From Streptomyces sporangiiformans (lineage in GTDB: Bacteria > Actinomycetota > Actinomycetes > Streptomycetales > Streptomycetaceae), in assembly GCF_005768555.2 (NCBI RefSeq), contig NZ_VCHX02000335.1, forward strand, positions 1-38,201: 38,201 nt of DNA, written 5' to 3'. The translations under genes and the position numbers were made by a program. Numbering within the stretch: the stretch's first letter is position 1; every line of letters begins with the position of its first letter. Positions 25,262-32,372 of this stretch are shown in pieces. The notes beneath the pieces were generated by a model that was given only the letters and a program-made list of their open reading frames with translations, was not told the origin of the DNA and made no database searches.

Positions 25262-26029
25262 ATGACTGTGCATCTCGAAGTCGCCGAAGGTGTCGGCACG
25301 ATCCGCCTCGACCGTCCGCCCATGAACGCGCTGGACATCGCCACGCAGGACCGGCTCAAGGAACTCGCCGAGGAGGCCACCCGTCGCGACGACGTACGCG
25401 CGGTGGTCCTCTACGGCGGCGAGAAGGTGTTCGCGGCGGGCGCGGACATCAAGGAGATGCAGGCCATGGACCATGCGGCGATGGTCGTACGCTCCCGGGC
25501 CCTGCAGGACTCCTTCACCGCCGTGACCCGCATCCCCAAGCCGGTCGTCGCCGCCGTCACCGGGTACGCGCTGGGCGGGGGCTGCGAGTTGACGCTGTGC
25601 GCCGACTACCGCATCGCCGCGGACAACGCGAAGCTGGGCCAGCCGGAGATCCTGCTCGGCCTGATCCCCGGCGCGGGCGGCACCCAGCGCCTGGCCCGGC
25701 TGATCGGCCCGTCCAAGGCCAAGGACCTCATCTTCACCGGCCGCATGGTCAAGGCCGACGAGGCTCTCGCCCTCGGCCTGGTGGACCGGGTCGTGCCGGC
25801 CGCCGAGGTGTACGAGCAGGCGCACGCATGGGCGTCCAAGCTGGCGCAAGGGCCGGCGCTGGCGCTGCGGGCCGCCAAGGAGTCGGTGGACATGGGGCTG
25901 GAGACGGACATCGAGACCGGGCTCGCGGTGGAGCGCAACTGGTTCGCGGGGCTGTTCGCGACCGAGGACCGGGAGCGGGGGATGCGGAGCTTTGTGGAGG
26001 AGGGGCCGGGGAAGGCGAAGTTCCTCTGA
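25262..26029 (+). CDS. Enoyl-CoA hydratase/isomerase family protein
   Basis: A 255-residue crotonase-fold enzyme, probably cytosolic, that should hydrate short- or medium-chain 2-enoyl-CoA in fatty-acid oxidation. The oxyanion-hole segment FAAGADIKEM is at about 57-66. Both catalytic glutamates of true hydratases are present, Glu109 (GGGCELTLCADYR) and Glu129 (GQPEILLGLIPGAGG). The C-terminus ends in the usual helical tail (MRSFVEEGPGKAKF). Length is standard. The ATG at 25262 has no ribosome site but a well-placed TAACCT. No other fatty-acid gene is nearby. Confidence 0.92.
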   Translation: MTVHLEVAEGVGTIRLDRPPMNALDIATQDRLKELAEEATRRDDVRAVVLYGGEKVFAAGADIKEMQAMDHAAMVVRSRALQDSFTAVTRIPKPVVAAVTGYALGGGCELTLCADYRIAADNAKLGQPEILLGLIPGAGGTQRLARLIGPSKAKDLIFTGRMVKADEALALGLVDRVVPAAEVYEQAHAWASKLAQGPALALRAAKESVDMGLETDIETGLAVERNWFAGLFATEDRERGMRSFVEEGPGKAKFL

Positions 26030-26360
26030 GGGAGCCGTCCCAGGCGGCAAAGGGGCGTCGAATTCCTTCGGTAAATCCTCCTGAACCACTTGCAGTTGAC
26101 GCCATGTCTTACCCGGTGTTCCCCCGAAGGGGCGGTTTTGCATGAGCCTTGAGGCAGTCACGAGGCAGCCCTGAGGCTGCCTTGGCCGGGGCAGTCGGCG
26201 ATTGCCCCGAAGTAGGTCGTACGCGCAGGTCAGTCGGGCTGTGCCGGTCGCTGCACTGCCTGTGGCATATGCCGAACGGATGGTGTGAAAGAGGGGATTT
26301 CCCCGGGCGTATTCCTCCGGAACGGCCCCCAAGGGTGCTCGGGGCGGCCATGATGGGGGC
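26030..26360. other. Intergenic region with two tandem hairpins and a palindrome
   Basis: No gene is seen in these 331 bases. AGGCAGCC-CTGA-GGCTGCCT (26163-26182) is a perfect 8-bp hairpin, followed at once by a second stem whose core is CGGGGCA/TGCCCCG (26187-26209). Together they may end the enoyl-CoA hydratase transcript. GGCATATGCC (26264-26273) is a perfect 10-bp palindrome about 88 bases before the next gene and could be an operator. Confidence 0.45.
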
Positions 26361-26864
26361 ATGGCGGGGCTGGAGGGTATGGAACAGCCGCGGCGGCACG
26401 CGAGTGCGACCGCGGCGCGCTGGTCGCCCGGTGTCGAGGACGAACACGCGCTCAAGGCACTGGAGTTGTTCGGCAATCCGACGAAGGCCGAGGTTCCGTT
26501 GCCGTCCCGCCCCGAGTCGGCGGCGAGCGCGCGCCGGCTGGCCCAGGTCGTGGTCCTGCGTCAGTGGGGGCTCTCTCCGAAAACGACCGAGGACGCCGTA
26601 CTGCTGGTCTCCGAACTCGTCGGCAACGCCGTACGGCACACCGGCGCCCGCGTCTTCGGGCTCCGGATGCGGCGTCGCCCGGGCTGGATCCGTGTCGAGG
26701 TCCGGGATCCCTCCCGCGGCCTGCCCTGTCTCATGCCCGTGCGGGACATGGACCTCAGCGGGCGCGGTCTGTTCCTCGTCGACAAGCTCTCCGACCGCTG
26801 GGGCGTCGACCTGCTGCCCCGCGGCAAGACGACCTGGTTCGAGATGCGCGTCCCGGACCACTGA
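26361..26864 (+). CDS. ATP-binding Bergerat-fold protein (RsbW/SpoIIAB-like)
   Basis: A 167-residue protein of the HATPase_c_2 type that is abundant in Streptomyces, often anti-sigma factors or serine kinases. The N-box is SELVGNAVRHTGA, the G1-type segment is VRDPSRGLP, and the G2-type segment is GRGLFLVDKLSDRWG, followed by GKTTWFEM. An N-terminal tail of about 50 residues (PLPSRPESAASARR) precedes it. The G1 box is slightly degenerate, so kinase activity is uncertain. No sigma factor or anti-anti-sigma gene is adjacent. The start is uncertain: ATG 26361 follows TGGGGG, while ATG 26379 follows GGAGGG too closely. Confidence 0.8.
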   Translation: MAGLEGMEQPRRHASATAARWSPGVEDEHALKALELFGNPTKAEVPLPSRPESAASARRLAQVVVLRQWGLSPKTTEDAVLLVSELVGNAVRHTGARVFGLRMRRRPGWIRVEVRDPSRGLPCLMPVRDMDLSGRGLFLVDKLSDRWGVDLLPRGKTTWFEMRVPDH

Positions 26865-26993
26865 CGCCTCCATGGCTCGGGCCAGGCGTTCGCGCCGGCC
26901 CTCCTGTGCGCGCGGTGTGGGCGGCGCGTGTTCGCGACCCGCACTCTTCGTCAAACAGCTCAATGACCGCGATTCGGCGTGAAACACCCTTAA

Positions 26994-27761
26994 ATGGCAC
27001 GGGTGACCACGACCGACCGCCGTGCGGCCCTCCGGACGGGTGCGGGACTCGCCGCGGCGGGCGCGCTCACCGGGTGTTCCATGAACGGCTCGACCGTCGC
27101 GCGCCCGGCCGCCCCGCCCCGTACGCCCTCCGTGGCGCCCGCTCCCCGCGCCTTCCCCCGCCGGCCCGTCCAGATCGAGCACGGCCCCCGCGACCGACCC
27201 CGGGTCGCGCTCACCTTCCACGGACAGGGCGACCCCGCCCTCGCCCGCGCGCTGCTCGACGAGGCGGAGAAGGGCGGCGCCCGCCTCACCGTTCTCGCCG
27301 TCGGCAGCTGGCTCGACGCGTACCCGGAACTGGCCCGCCGGATCCTCGACGGCGGGCACGACCTCGGCAACCACACCCAGCGCCACGTCGACATCAACGC
27401 GCTGCCCGAGGCGGAGGCATACGCCGAGATCAGCGGGTGCGCCGAGCGGCTGCGCCGGCTCACCGGATCGATCGGCACCTGGTTCAGACCCTCACGCGCC
27501 GCGCGGGCCTCCCCGCTCGTCGAGCGCCTGGCCCGCCGCGCGGGCTACCCGCACGTCCTCTCGTACGACGTCGACTCGCTCGACTTCACCTCGCCCGGCG
27601 CCCCGGCCGTCACCCGCAGGATCACCTCCCGGATCCAGGGCGGCTCGGTGGTGAGCCTGCACTTCGGGTACGCGGACACGGTCGCCGCGCTCCCCGCCGT
27701 CCTGGAAGAACTCGATCGCCGCGGCCTGCGCGCCGTGACCACCACGGAGTTGCTGAGCTGA
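26994..27761 (+). CDS. NodB-like (polysaccharide deacetylase-fold) Tat lipoprotein, altered active site
   Basis: A 255-residue exported lipoprotein. The signal holds a twin-arginine motif (DRRAALR) and ends in a lipobox (ALTGC, Cys28), so Tat export and membrane anchoring are likely. The NodB domain follows a Pro-rich linker. Motif 1, normally TFDDG, reads TFHGQGD (His76, Asp80), so the usual Asp pair is missing. Motif 2 keeps both zinc histidines (NHTQRH, His127 and His131). Motif 3 is RPSRAA instead of RPPYG, and motif 5 keeps His223 (SLHFG). It may bind rather than deacetylate sugars, or use a shifted Asp. A GTG at 27003 is an alternative start. Its stop overlaps the ATG of the next gene by one base (TGATG), so the two are coupled. 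Confidence 0.86.
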   Translation: MARVTTTDRRAALRTGAGLAAAGALTGCSMNGSTVARPAAPPRTPSVAPAPRAFPRRPVQIEHGPRDRPRVALTFHGQGDPALARALLDEAEKGGARLTVLAVGSWLDAYPELARRILDGGHDLGNHTQRHVDINALPEAEAYAEISGCAERLRRLTGSIGTWFRPSRAARASPLVERLARRAGYPHVLSYDVDSLDFTSPGAPAVTRRITSRIQGGSVVSLHFGYADTVAALPAVLEELDRRGLRAVTTTELLS

Positions 27762-28954
27762 TGCACCGGAACCTCACCCAGCGCGCCCTGATCGCGGGCG
27801 CCGTACTCGCCGCCGCCCTCCTCGGCTGTGGCGCCGAGCCCAAGCGCCAGGCGACGGAGACCCTCGGCGGGGTCGAGCCCGTCAAACCCGTCAAGCCCGT
27901 CAAGCCCGCCGAACCCGAGATCGACGGCCTGCCCGGTATGCCGCCCGTCCTCGACAAGACCGACGTCTACGCCGCCAACCGCTCCGGCAAACTGTCCCCG
28001 GTGGTCAAGGACTTCCCGTCCCGCGTCTACGTCCCCAACACCAATTCCAACACCGTGTCCGTCATCGACCCCAAGACGTACGAGGTCATCGAGACGATCC
28101 CGGTCGGCGTCCAGCCCCAGCACGTCGTCCCCTCCTGGGACCTGAAGACCCTCTGGGTCAACAACAACCGGGGACACACGCTGACGCCCATCGACCCGAA
28201 GACGGGCAAGGCGGGCGACCCGGTCGACGTCCACGACCCCTACAACCTGTACTTCACGCCGAACGGCAAGTACGCCATCGTCATGGCCTCGCTCGACCGC
28301 GAACTGGTCTTCCGCGACCCGCACACCATGAAGCCCGTCAAGACCGAACCGGTCAGCTGCTACGGCGTCAATCACGCCGACTTCTCCCTGGACGGCCGGT
28401 ACTTCATCGTCTCCTGCGAGTTCAGCGGCGAACTGTTGAAGGTCGACACGGAGCGGATGAAGGTCGTCGGCCAGCAGAAGCTGCCCTTCGAGGGAGCCAT
28501 GCCGCAGGACGTGAAGATCTCGCCGGACGGGAAGACGTTCTACGTCGCCGACATGATGGCCCACGGCATGTGGGTGCTGAACGGCGACAGGTTCGACGAG
28601 CCGAAGCTCCTGCCCACCGGCAAAGGCTGCCACGGCCTGTACATCAGCCGTGACTCCCACGAGATGTACGTCTCGAACCGCGGCGAGGGCACCGTCTCGG
28701 TCTTCGACTTCGCCCAGGACAAGCTGACCAAGAAGTGGCGTCTGCCGGACGGCGGCAGCCCCGACATGGGCGGCGTCTCGAGCGACGGCAAGGTCCTCTG
28801 GCTCTCCGGCCGTTACGACTCCGAGGTGTACGCCATCGACACACGTACCGGCGTCCAGCTGGCCCGCATCCCCGTCGGCAGCGGTCCGCACGGGCTCGCG
28901 GTGTATCCGCAGCCGGGCCGCTACTCGCTCGGACACACGGGCATCTTCCGCTGA
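27761..28954 (+). CDS. YVTN/YncE-type beta-propeller lipoprotein
   Basis: A 397-residue exported protein. The signal ends in a lipobox (LLGC, Cys23), followed by a linker with KPV repeats (VKPVKPVKPAEP). From about residue 85 on come repeated blades such as RVYVPNTNSNTVSVIDP, FYVADMMAHGMWVLN and MYVSNRGEGTVSVFD, which together should make a seven-bladed propeller. No CXXCH heme motif is present, so it is not a cytochrome. Such propellers usually bind ligands or partner proteins at the envelope. The ATG shares one base with the stop of the NodB-like gene, implying that the two lipoproteins are made together and may work as a pair. Confidence 0.88.
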   Translation: MHRNLTQRALIAGAVLAAALLGCGAEPKRQATETLGGVEPVKPVKPVKPAEPEIDGLPGMPPVLDKTDVYAANRSGKLSPVVKDFPSRVYVPNTNSNTVSVIDPKTYEVIETIPVGVQPQHVVPSWDLKTLWVNNNRGHTLTPIDPKTGKAGDPVDVHDPYNLYFTPNGKYAIVMASLDRELVFRDPHTMKPVKTEPVSCYGVNHADFSLDGRYFIVSCEFSGELLKVDTERMKVVGQQKLPFEGAMPQDVKISPDGKTFYVADMMAHGMWVLNGDRFDEPKLLPTGKGCHGLYISRDSHEMYVSNRGEGTVSVFDFAQDKLTKKWRLPDGGSPDMGGVSSDGKVLWLSGRYDSEVYAIDTRTGVQLARIPVGSGPHGLAVYPQPGRYSLGHTGIFR

Positions 28955-29044
28955 GAGGACGGCTGTTGGCGTCGGCCGCGGGACACGCCGCCGTACGAGT
29001 GACGATCCACGGCCCGCCCCCGCAGAACCGAGATCGTGCTCCGC

Positions 29045-29689
29045 ATGATCACAACTCGCCTGCGGCGGCGGGCCGCTGCCGTCGTCCTGTCCCTGTCCGC
29101 CGTCTTCGCGACCTCGGCGGCGACGCTCCACGCCGAGCCGGCGAAGGCACCCGCCACATCACCCGCCACATCACCGACGAAATCCCCCGCGAAGGCCGCC
29201 GCTCCCGACTGCCCCCAGTTCGCCGACCCCGTCCACGCCGCCGTCGACCGCCGCGTGGACGTCGACCGCATCACGCCCGACCCCGTCTGGCGCACGTCCT
29301 GCGGCACGCTCTACCGCAGCGACCGCCGGGGCCCCTCGATCGTCTTCGAGCAGGGCTTCCACCCCAAGGACGTCGTCAACGGCCAGTACGACATCGAGAA
29401 GTACGTCCTCGTCAACCAGCCCTCGCCGTACGTCTCCACGACCTACGACCACGACCTCTACAAGACATGGTGGAAGAGCGGCTTCAACTACTACATCGAC
29501 GCCCCCGGCGGTGTGGACGTCAACAAGACCATCGGCGACACCCACAAGTGGGCCGACCAGGTCGAGGTCGCCTTCCCCGGCGGTATCGCGCGCCAGTACA
29601 TCATCGGCGTCTGCCCGGTCGACAAGGCGACAAAGACCGAGATCATGAGTGACTGCGAGAGCAACCCGTACTACGAGCCCTGGCACTGA
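29045..29689 (+). CDS. Secreted ADP-ribosyltransferase of the ScARP/Scabin (pierisin-like) family
   Basis: A 214-residue extracellular enzyme. Residues 1-30 are a Sec signal peptide (RLRRRAAAVVLSLS, ATLHA), followed by an Ala/Pro/Thr/Ser/Lys-rich linker to about 54. The catalytic domain has the family marks: Arg91 (LYRSDRRG), the STT motif at 131-133 (SPYVSTTYD) and the ARTT-loop Gln172-x-Glu174 (DQVEVAF). GFHPKDVVNGQYD and the C-terminal NPYYEPWH also recall Scabin of S. scabies and ScARP of S. coelicolor, which transfer ADP-ribose from NAD+ to guanine in nucleosides and DNA. An in-frame GTG at 29036 is an alternative start. No immunity gene is evident beside it. It follows the two lipoprotein genes on the same strand with no clear terminator between. 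Confidence 0.92.
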   Translation: MITTRLRRRAAAVVLSLSAVFATSAATLHAEPAKAPATSPATSPTKSPAKAAAPDCPQFADPVHAAVDRRVDVDRITPDPVWRTSCGTLYRSDRRGPSIVFEQGFHPKDVVNGQYDIEKYVLVNQPSPYVSTTYDHDLYKTWWKSGFNYYIDAPGGVDVNKTIGDTHKWADQVEVAFPGGIARQYIIGVCPVDKATKTEIMSDCESNPYYEPWH

Positions 29690-29704
29690 GCGTCCCTCCG
29701 CGTC

Positions 29705-30343
29705 TCAGGGCGCGTCGAGCAGGGCCTCCGCCCCGACCGGGCGGAACCCGGCCGCCTGGAACGCCCGCACGCTGCGGGCGTTCCCCGCGGCCAGCTGGGC
29801 CCACACCGGCTCACCCCCACTCAGATGGCGCGCCGCCGAGGCCAGCGCACGGCCCAGACCCCGGTGCCGGACCTCCTCGTCCACCTCGATCGCGGCCTCC
29901 AGCCGCCCCGCGACCCCGCGCCCCAGAACGAGCACCCCTCCTTCGGCCGCCCACACGCGCACGTCGCCGCGCCGCTCGCGGGCGCGGACGACCCGGGGAT
30001 GGTCGGGGTCGTCGAGGGGGGCCGGCTCGACCGGGGGCGGTCCGGGCAGCGGCGCGGCGACCGTCATCAGGTCGATCGTGTCCGTCGTACGCCCCGTACG
30101 CGCCATGAACGCGGCGAGGAACCGCGGGTTCATGGTCGCGGCGAGCGCATCGCAGTCGAGCGCGCGCAGCGTGGCGTACACCCAGTCAGGATCCTCGTCC
30201 GTGAAGACGACGGAGTGTGCCGTGAAGGCCAGCACCCCTGCGTCGCGGTGAGCGTGCTGCGGCACGACGGTGGTGCCGCCGTCCGGCGGCGGGAACACTC
30301 CCCGGGCCGCCGCGTCGAGAATGTCCCGCAGACTTCCAGGCAT
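29705..30343 (-). CDS. GNAT family N-acetyltransferase
   Basis: A 212-residue protein. The C-terminal half is a GNAT fold with the acetyl-CoA-binding loop RHRGLGRAL and the terminal strand-helix NARSVRAFQAAGFRPVG. The N-terminal half (GSLRDILDAAARG, HRDAGVLAFTAHSVVF) is less typical and may recognise the substrate, which is unknown. The ATG at 30343 follows GGAAGGGG at a good distance; the frame stays open upstream but would overlap the divergent EF-hand gene. It converges with the ADP-ribosyltransferase gene, ending only 15 bases from its stop with no obvious terminator in the gap. Confidence 0.86.
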   Translation of the reverse strand: MPGSLRDILDAAARGVFPPPDGGTTVVPQHAHRDAGVLAFTAHSVVFTDEDPDWVYATLRALDCDALAATMNPRFLAAFMARTGRTTDTIDLMTVAAPLPGPPPVEPAPLDDPDHPRVVRARERRGDVRVWAAEGGVLVLGRGVAGRLEAAIEVDEEVRHRGLGRALASAARHLSGGEPVWAQLAAGNARSVRAFQAAGFRPVGAEALLDAP

Positions 30344-30436
30344 GAGATCCCCTTCCCCCCGTCGCTCCGCCGGGCGGTTAATCTGACCTCCGTCAGCAAG
30401 GCATGGATATGGATACAGCACGAAGGGGCGGACCCG

Positions 30437-30649
30437 GTGGCGGACATCGAGGAAGCACGCAAGGCGTTCGAGCGGATCGACGTGGACGGTGACGGGTTCA
30501 TCACCGCCGCCGAGTTCAAGACCGCCCTGGCCCAGGGCGGAGACTGGAACGTCACGGAGGCCGTGGCGGAGGCCGTGATCGCCGCCCAGGACAGCAACCA
30601 CGACAAGCTCCTCTCCTTCGACGAGTTCTGGGCCCACCTGAACAAGTGA
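30437..30649 (+). CDS. cabD: Small EF-hand calcium-binding protein, CabD-like
   Basis: A 70-residue cytosolic protein with two EF-hands. Loop 1 (residues 15-26, DVDGDGFITAAE) is canonical. Loop 2 (52-63, DSNHDKLLSFDE) keeps the acidic ligands at positions 1, 5 and 12 but has Lys57 where Gly is almost universal at position 6, so its affinity may be lower. Length and architecture match CabD of S. coelicolor. The GTG at 30437 is chosen because AAGGGG lies 8 bases upstream and it gives exactly 70 residues. It starts 94 bases from the divergent acetyltransferase gene and is closed by a clear terminator. Confidence 0.9.
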   Translation: MADIEEARKAFERIDVDGDGFITAAEFKTALAQGGDWNVTEAVAEAVIAAQDSNHDKLLSFDEFWAHLNK

Positions 30650-30670
30650 GCCGAGCGGACTGAGCACGAG

Positions 30671-30703
30671 AGGGCGCCCCCGCGGGTCGCGCGGGAGCGC
30701 CCT
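30671..30703 (+). terminator. Terminator after cabD
   Basis: AGGGCGCCCCCGCG (30671-30684) and CGCGGGAGCGCCCT (30690-30703) pair at 13 of 14 positions with a 5-base loop, followed by TTCG, 21 bases past the stop codon. Confidence 0.88.
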
Positions 30704-30823
30704 TTCGTCGAGCGTCCTCCGTCACGCGGTCGCTTCGTGAACCGTGGTCCGGAATATCCCGTCCCGTCCGCAGGTTGGTGTCCCCGTCAGAGCGGAAGCA
30801 CCGACCCCCCGGAAGGGCGAGCC

Positions 30824-31486
30824 ATGAAGATCGGCATCATCGGCGCGGGCAACATCGGCGGAAACCTCACCCGGCGGCTCACTGCCCTTGGCCACGACGT
30901 GTCCGTCGCGAACTCCCGCGGTCCGCACACCCTCACCGCGCTCGCCGAGGAGACCGGAGCCACGGCCGCCACGGTCGCCGATGTCGCCCGTGGCGCGGAA
31001 CTCGTCGTCGTCACCGTCCCCTTGAAGGCCGTACCGGACCTGCCGTCCGGCTTCCTCGACGAGGCGGCGGACGGTGTCGCCGTGATCGACACCGGCAACT
31101 ACTACCCGCGGCAGCGCGACGGCAAGATCGCCGCGATCGAGGACGAGGGCCTGACGGAGAGCCGCTGGACCGCCCAGCAGATCGGCCACACGGTCATCAA
31201 GGCCTTCAACGGCACGTACGCCCAGGACATCCTCGACCGCCCCGGCCCCGCAGGCGCCCCCGGCCGCATGGCCCTCCCGGTCGCCGGCGACGACGAGGCG
31301 GCCAAGCGCGTCGTCCGCGGCCTCATCGACGAACTCGGCTTCGACACGGTCGACTCCGGCACCCTCGACGACTCCTGGCGTCAGCAGCCCGGTACCCCGG
31401 TCTACGGCCTCCAGGCCGGGACCGAGGCGGTCACCAAGGCCCTGGCCGAGGCGTCAGCGGAGCGCACGGCGGACTTCCGGGCCTAG
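30824..31486 (+). CDS. NAD(P)-binding oxidoreductase of the F420-dependent NADP reductase family
   Basis: A 220-residue cytosolic protein. It opens with the Rossmann dinucleotide motif GIIGAGNIGGNL, followed by NSRGPHTL at the end of the second strand, where Asn-Ser-Arg favours NADP(H). VIKAFNGTYAQDIL and LPVAGDDEAAK are family segments. It may move hydride between NADP(H) and coenzyme F420 or a related substrate, but many members are unassigned. The ATG at 30824 follows GGAAGGG at good spacing. It appears to be a single-gene unit converging with the lysozyme gene. Confidence 0.88.
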   Translation: MKIGIIGAGNIGGNLTRRLTALGHDVSVANSRGPHTLTALAEETGATAATVADVARGAELVVVTVPLKAVPDLPSGFLDEAADGVAVIDTGNYYPRQRDGKIAAIEDEGLTESRWTAQQIGHTVIKAFNGTYAQDILDRPGPAGAPGRMALPVAGDDEAAKRVVRGLIDELGFDTVDSGTLDDSWRQQPGTPVYGLQAGTEAVTKALAEASAERTADFRA

Positions 31487-31527
31487 GTCCCGTGTCGGCC
31501 CGGCCGCACGGTAGGTGAGGGCGGGCC

Positions 31528-32085
31528 TCAGCCGCCGGTGGCCCACTCGCGGAGTGCTGCCTTGCTCGCGAAGTCGGCGACGTTCTTGTCCAGCGGGTTG
31601 TCGGTGTACTGGTGGAAGCGCCACTTCGCCTTGATGCGGGGCTTGCCGGCGGTGACGTAATCCGCGATCCACAGACCGTCACCCGCGTACGAGGTGGTGT
31701 CGACGTTCAGCCAGTAGTTTCTGTTGCAGTACAGAACGACCCGGTGGTTCGGCCGCAGTTCCTTCACCTTGCGGATGAAGCGGTCCTTCTCGGCGTTGCT
31801 CGCGTGCGTGCCCTCGCTCGTCGTTTCCCAGTCGACGGCGAGGAGTTCGCCCGCCTTCTCCGGGGCCTTGCTGACGAAGTACTCGGCCTGGGCGGTGAGG
31901 TTGCCGGGCCACAGGAAGTGGTAGAAGCCGACCACGCAGCCGCCGTCGCGGGCCGCCTTCGTCTGGGCGCCGAGTTTCGGGTTGACGTACGAACGGCCCT
32001 CCGTCGCCTTGATGAAGACGAAGGACAGGCCGTCGGTGTCGAACGAGGACGACTGGTGGGAACTGACATCGATGCCGCGCAGCAT
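31528..32085 (-). CDS. GH25 family lysozyme without a signal peptide
   Basis: A 185-residue N-acetylmuramidase of the GH25 (Chalaropsis/phage endolysin) type. The strand-end Asp6 (RGIDVSSHQ) and the catalytic pair Asp85/Glu87 (AVDWETT) are in place, with IKATEG, FYHFLWPG and the C-terminal WRFHQYTDN also typical. There is no signal peptide, transmembrane segment or cell-wall-binding domain, so it is either released by lysis, exported another way, or of phage or contractile-system origin. The ATG at 32085 follows GGAGGA at 7 bases; upstream in-frame codons are Pro-rich and unlike a signal peptide. No other phage gene is close. Confidence 0.88.
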   Translation of the reverse strand: MLRGIDVSSHQSSSFDTDGLSFVFIKATEGRSYVNPKLGAQTKAARDGGCVVGFYHFLWPGNLTAQAEYFVSKAPEKAGELLAVDWETTSEGTHASNAEKDRFIRKVKELRPNHRVVLYCNRNYWLNVDTTSYAGDGLWIADYVTAGKPRIKAKWRFHQYTDNPLDKNVADFASKAALREWATGG

Positions 32086-32372
32086 GGGGCATTCCTCCGT
32101 GCGTGGGGAGACAGGTGGGGGGAGTGGGGTAGGCACAGGAGTACGGAAAGAGCGGGTGAAGCACTCAACTACCTTGCTTTTCCCCTACTTCGCCCCATTC
32201 CACCCTTCCGGAAGAGAGCAGGGCCTGGTGTGCCTGCGCCGTCGTGAACGTGGGGCAGAGGTCGGCCAGCCGCTGCTGCAAACGGGAGTTTTCCGCACGC
32301 CTGTGGCCGCACGGCAGCCTGACCTCTGGGGACCTGGCGAACCTGACCCGGGTGGTCACGCGCTGAGCGGTG
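32086..32372. other. Intergenic region with weak coding character
   Basis: This 287-base gap separates the permease gene from the lysozyme gene. It should hold the lysozyme promoter, though no clear hexamers were found. An open minus-strand frame at 32165-32437 encodes a helical stretch (RRAENSRLQQRLADL) that could be a remnant of a lost gene, but it has no start signal and overlaps the permease 3' end. Confidence 0.3.

Noticed and set aside
26109..27386. A minus-strand open frame of 425 codons opposite the ATPase and NodB-like genes
   Set aside because: It crosses two intergenic regions and encodes a low-complexity Arg/Gly/Pro/Ala-rich product, while the plus-strand genes have clear motifs.
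28600..28650. GKGCHGLYI in the propeller lipoprotein as a heme-binding site
   Set aside because: A CXXCH motif is required and is not present.
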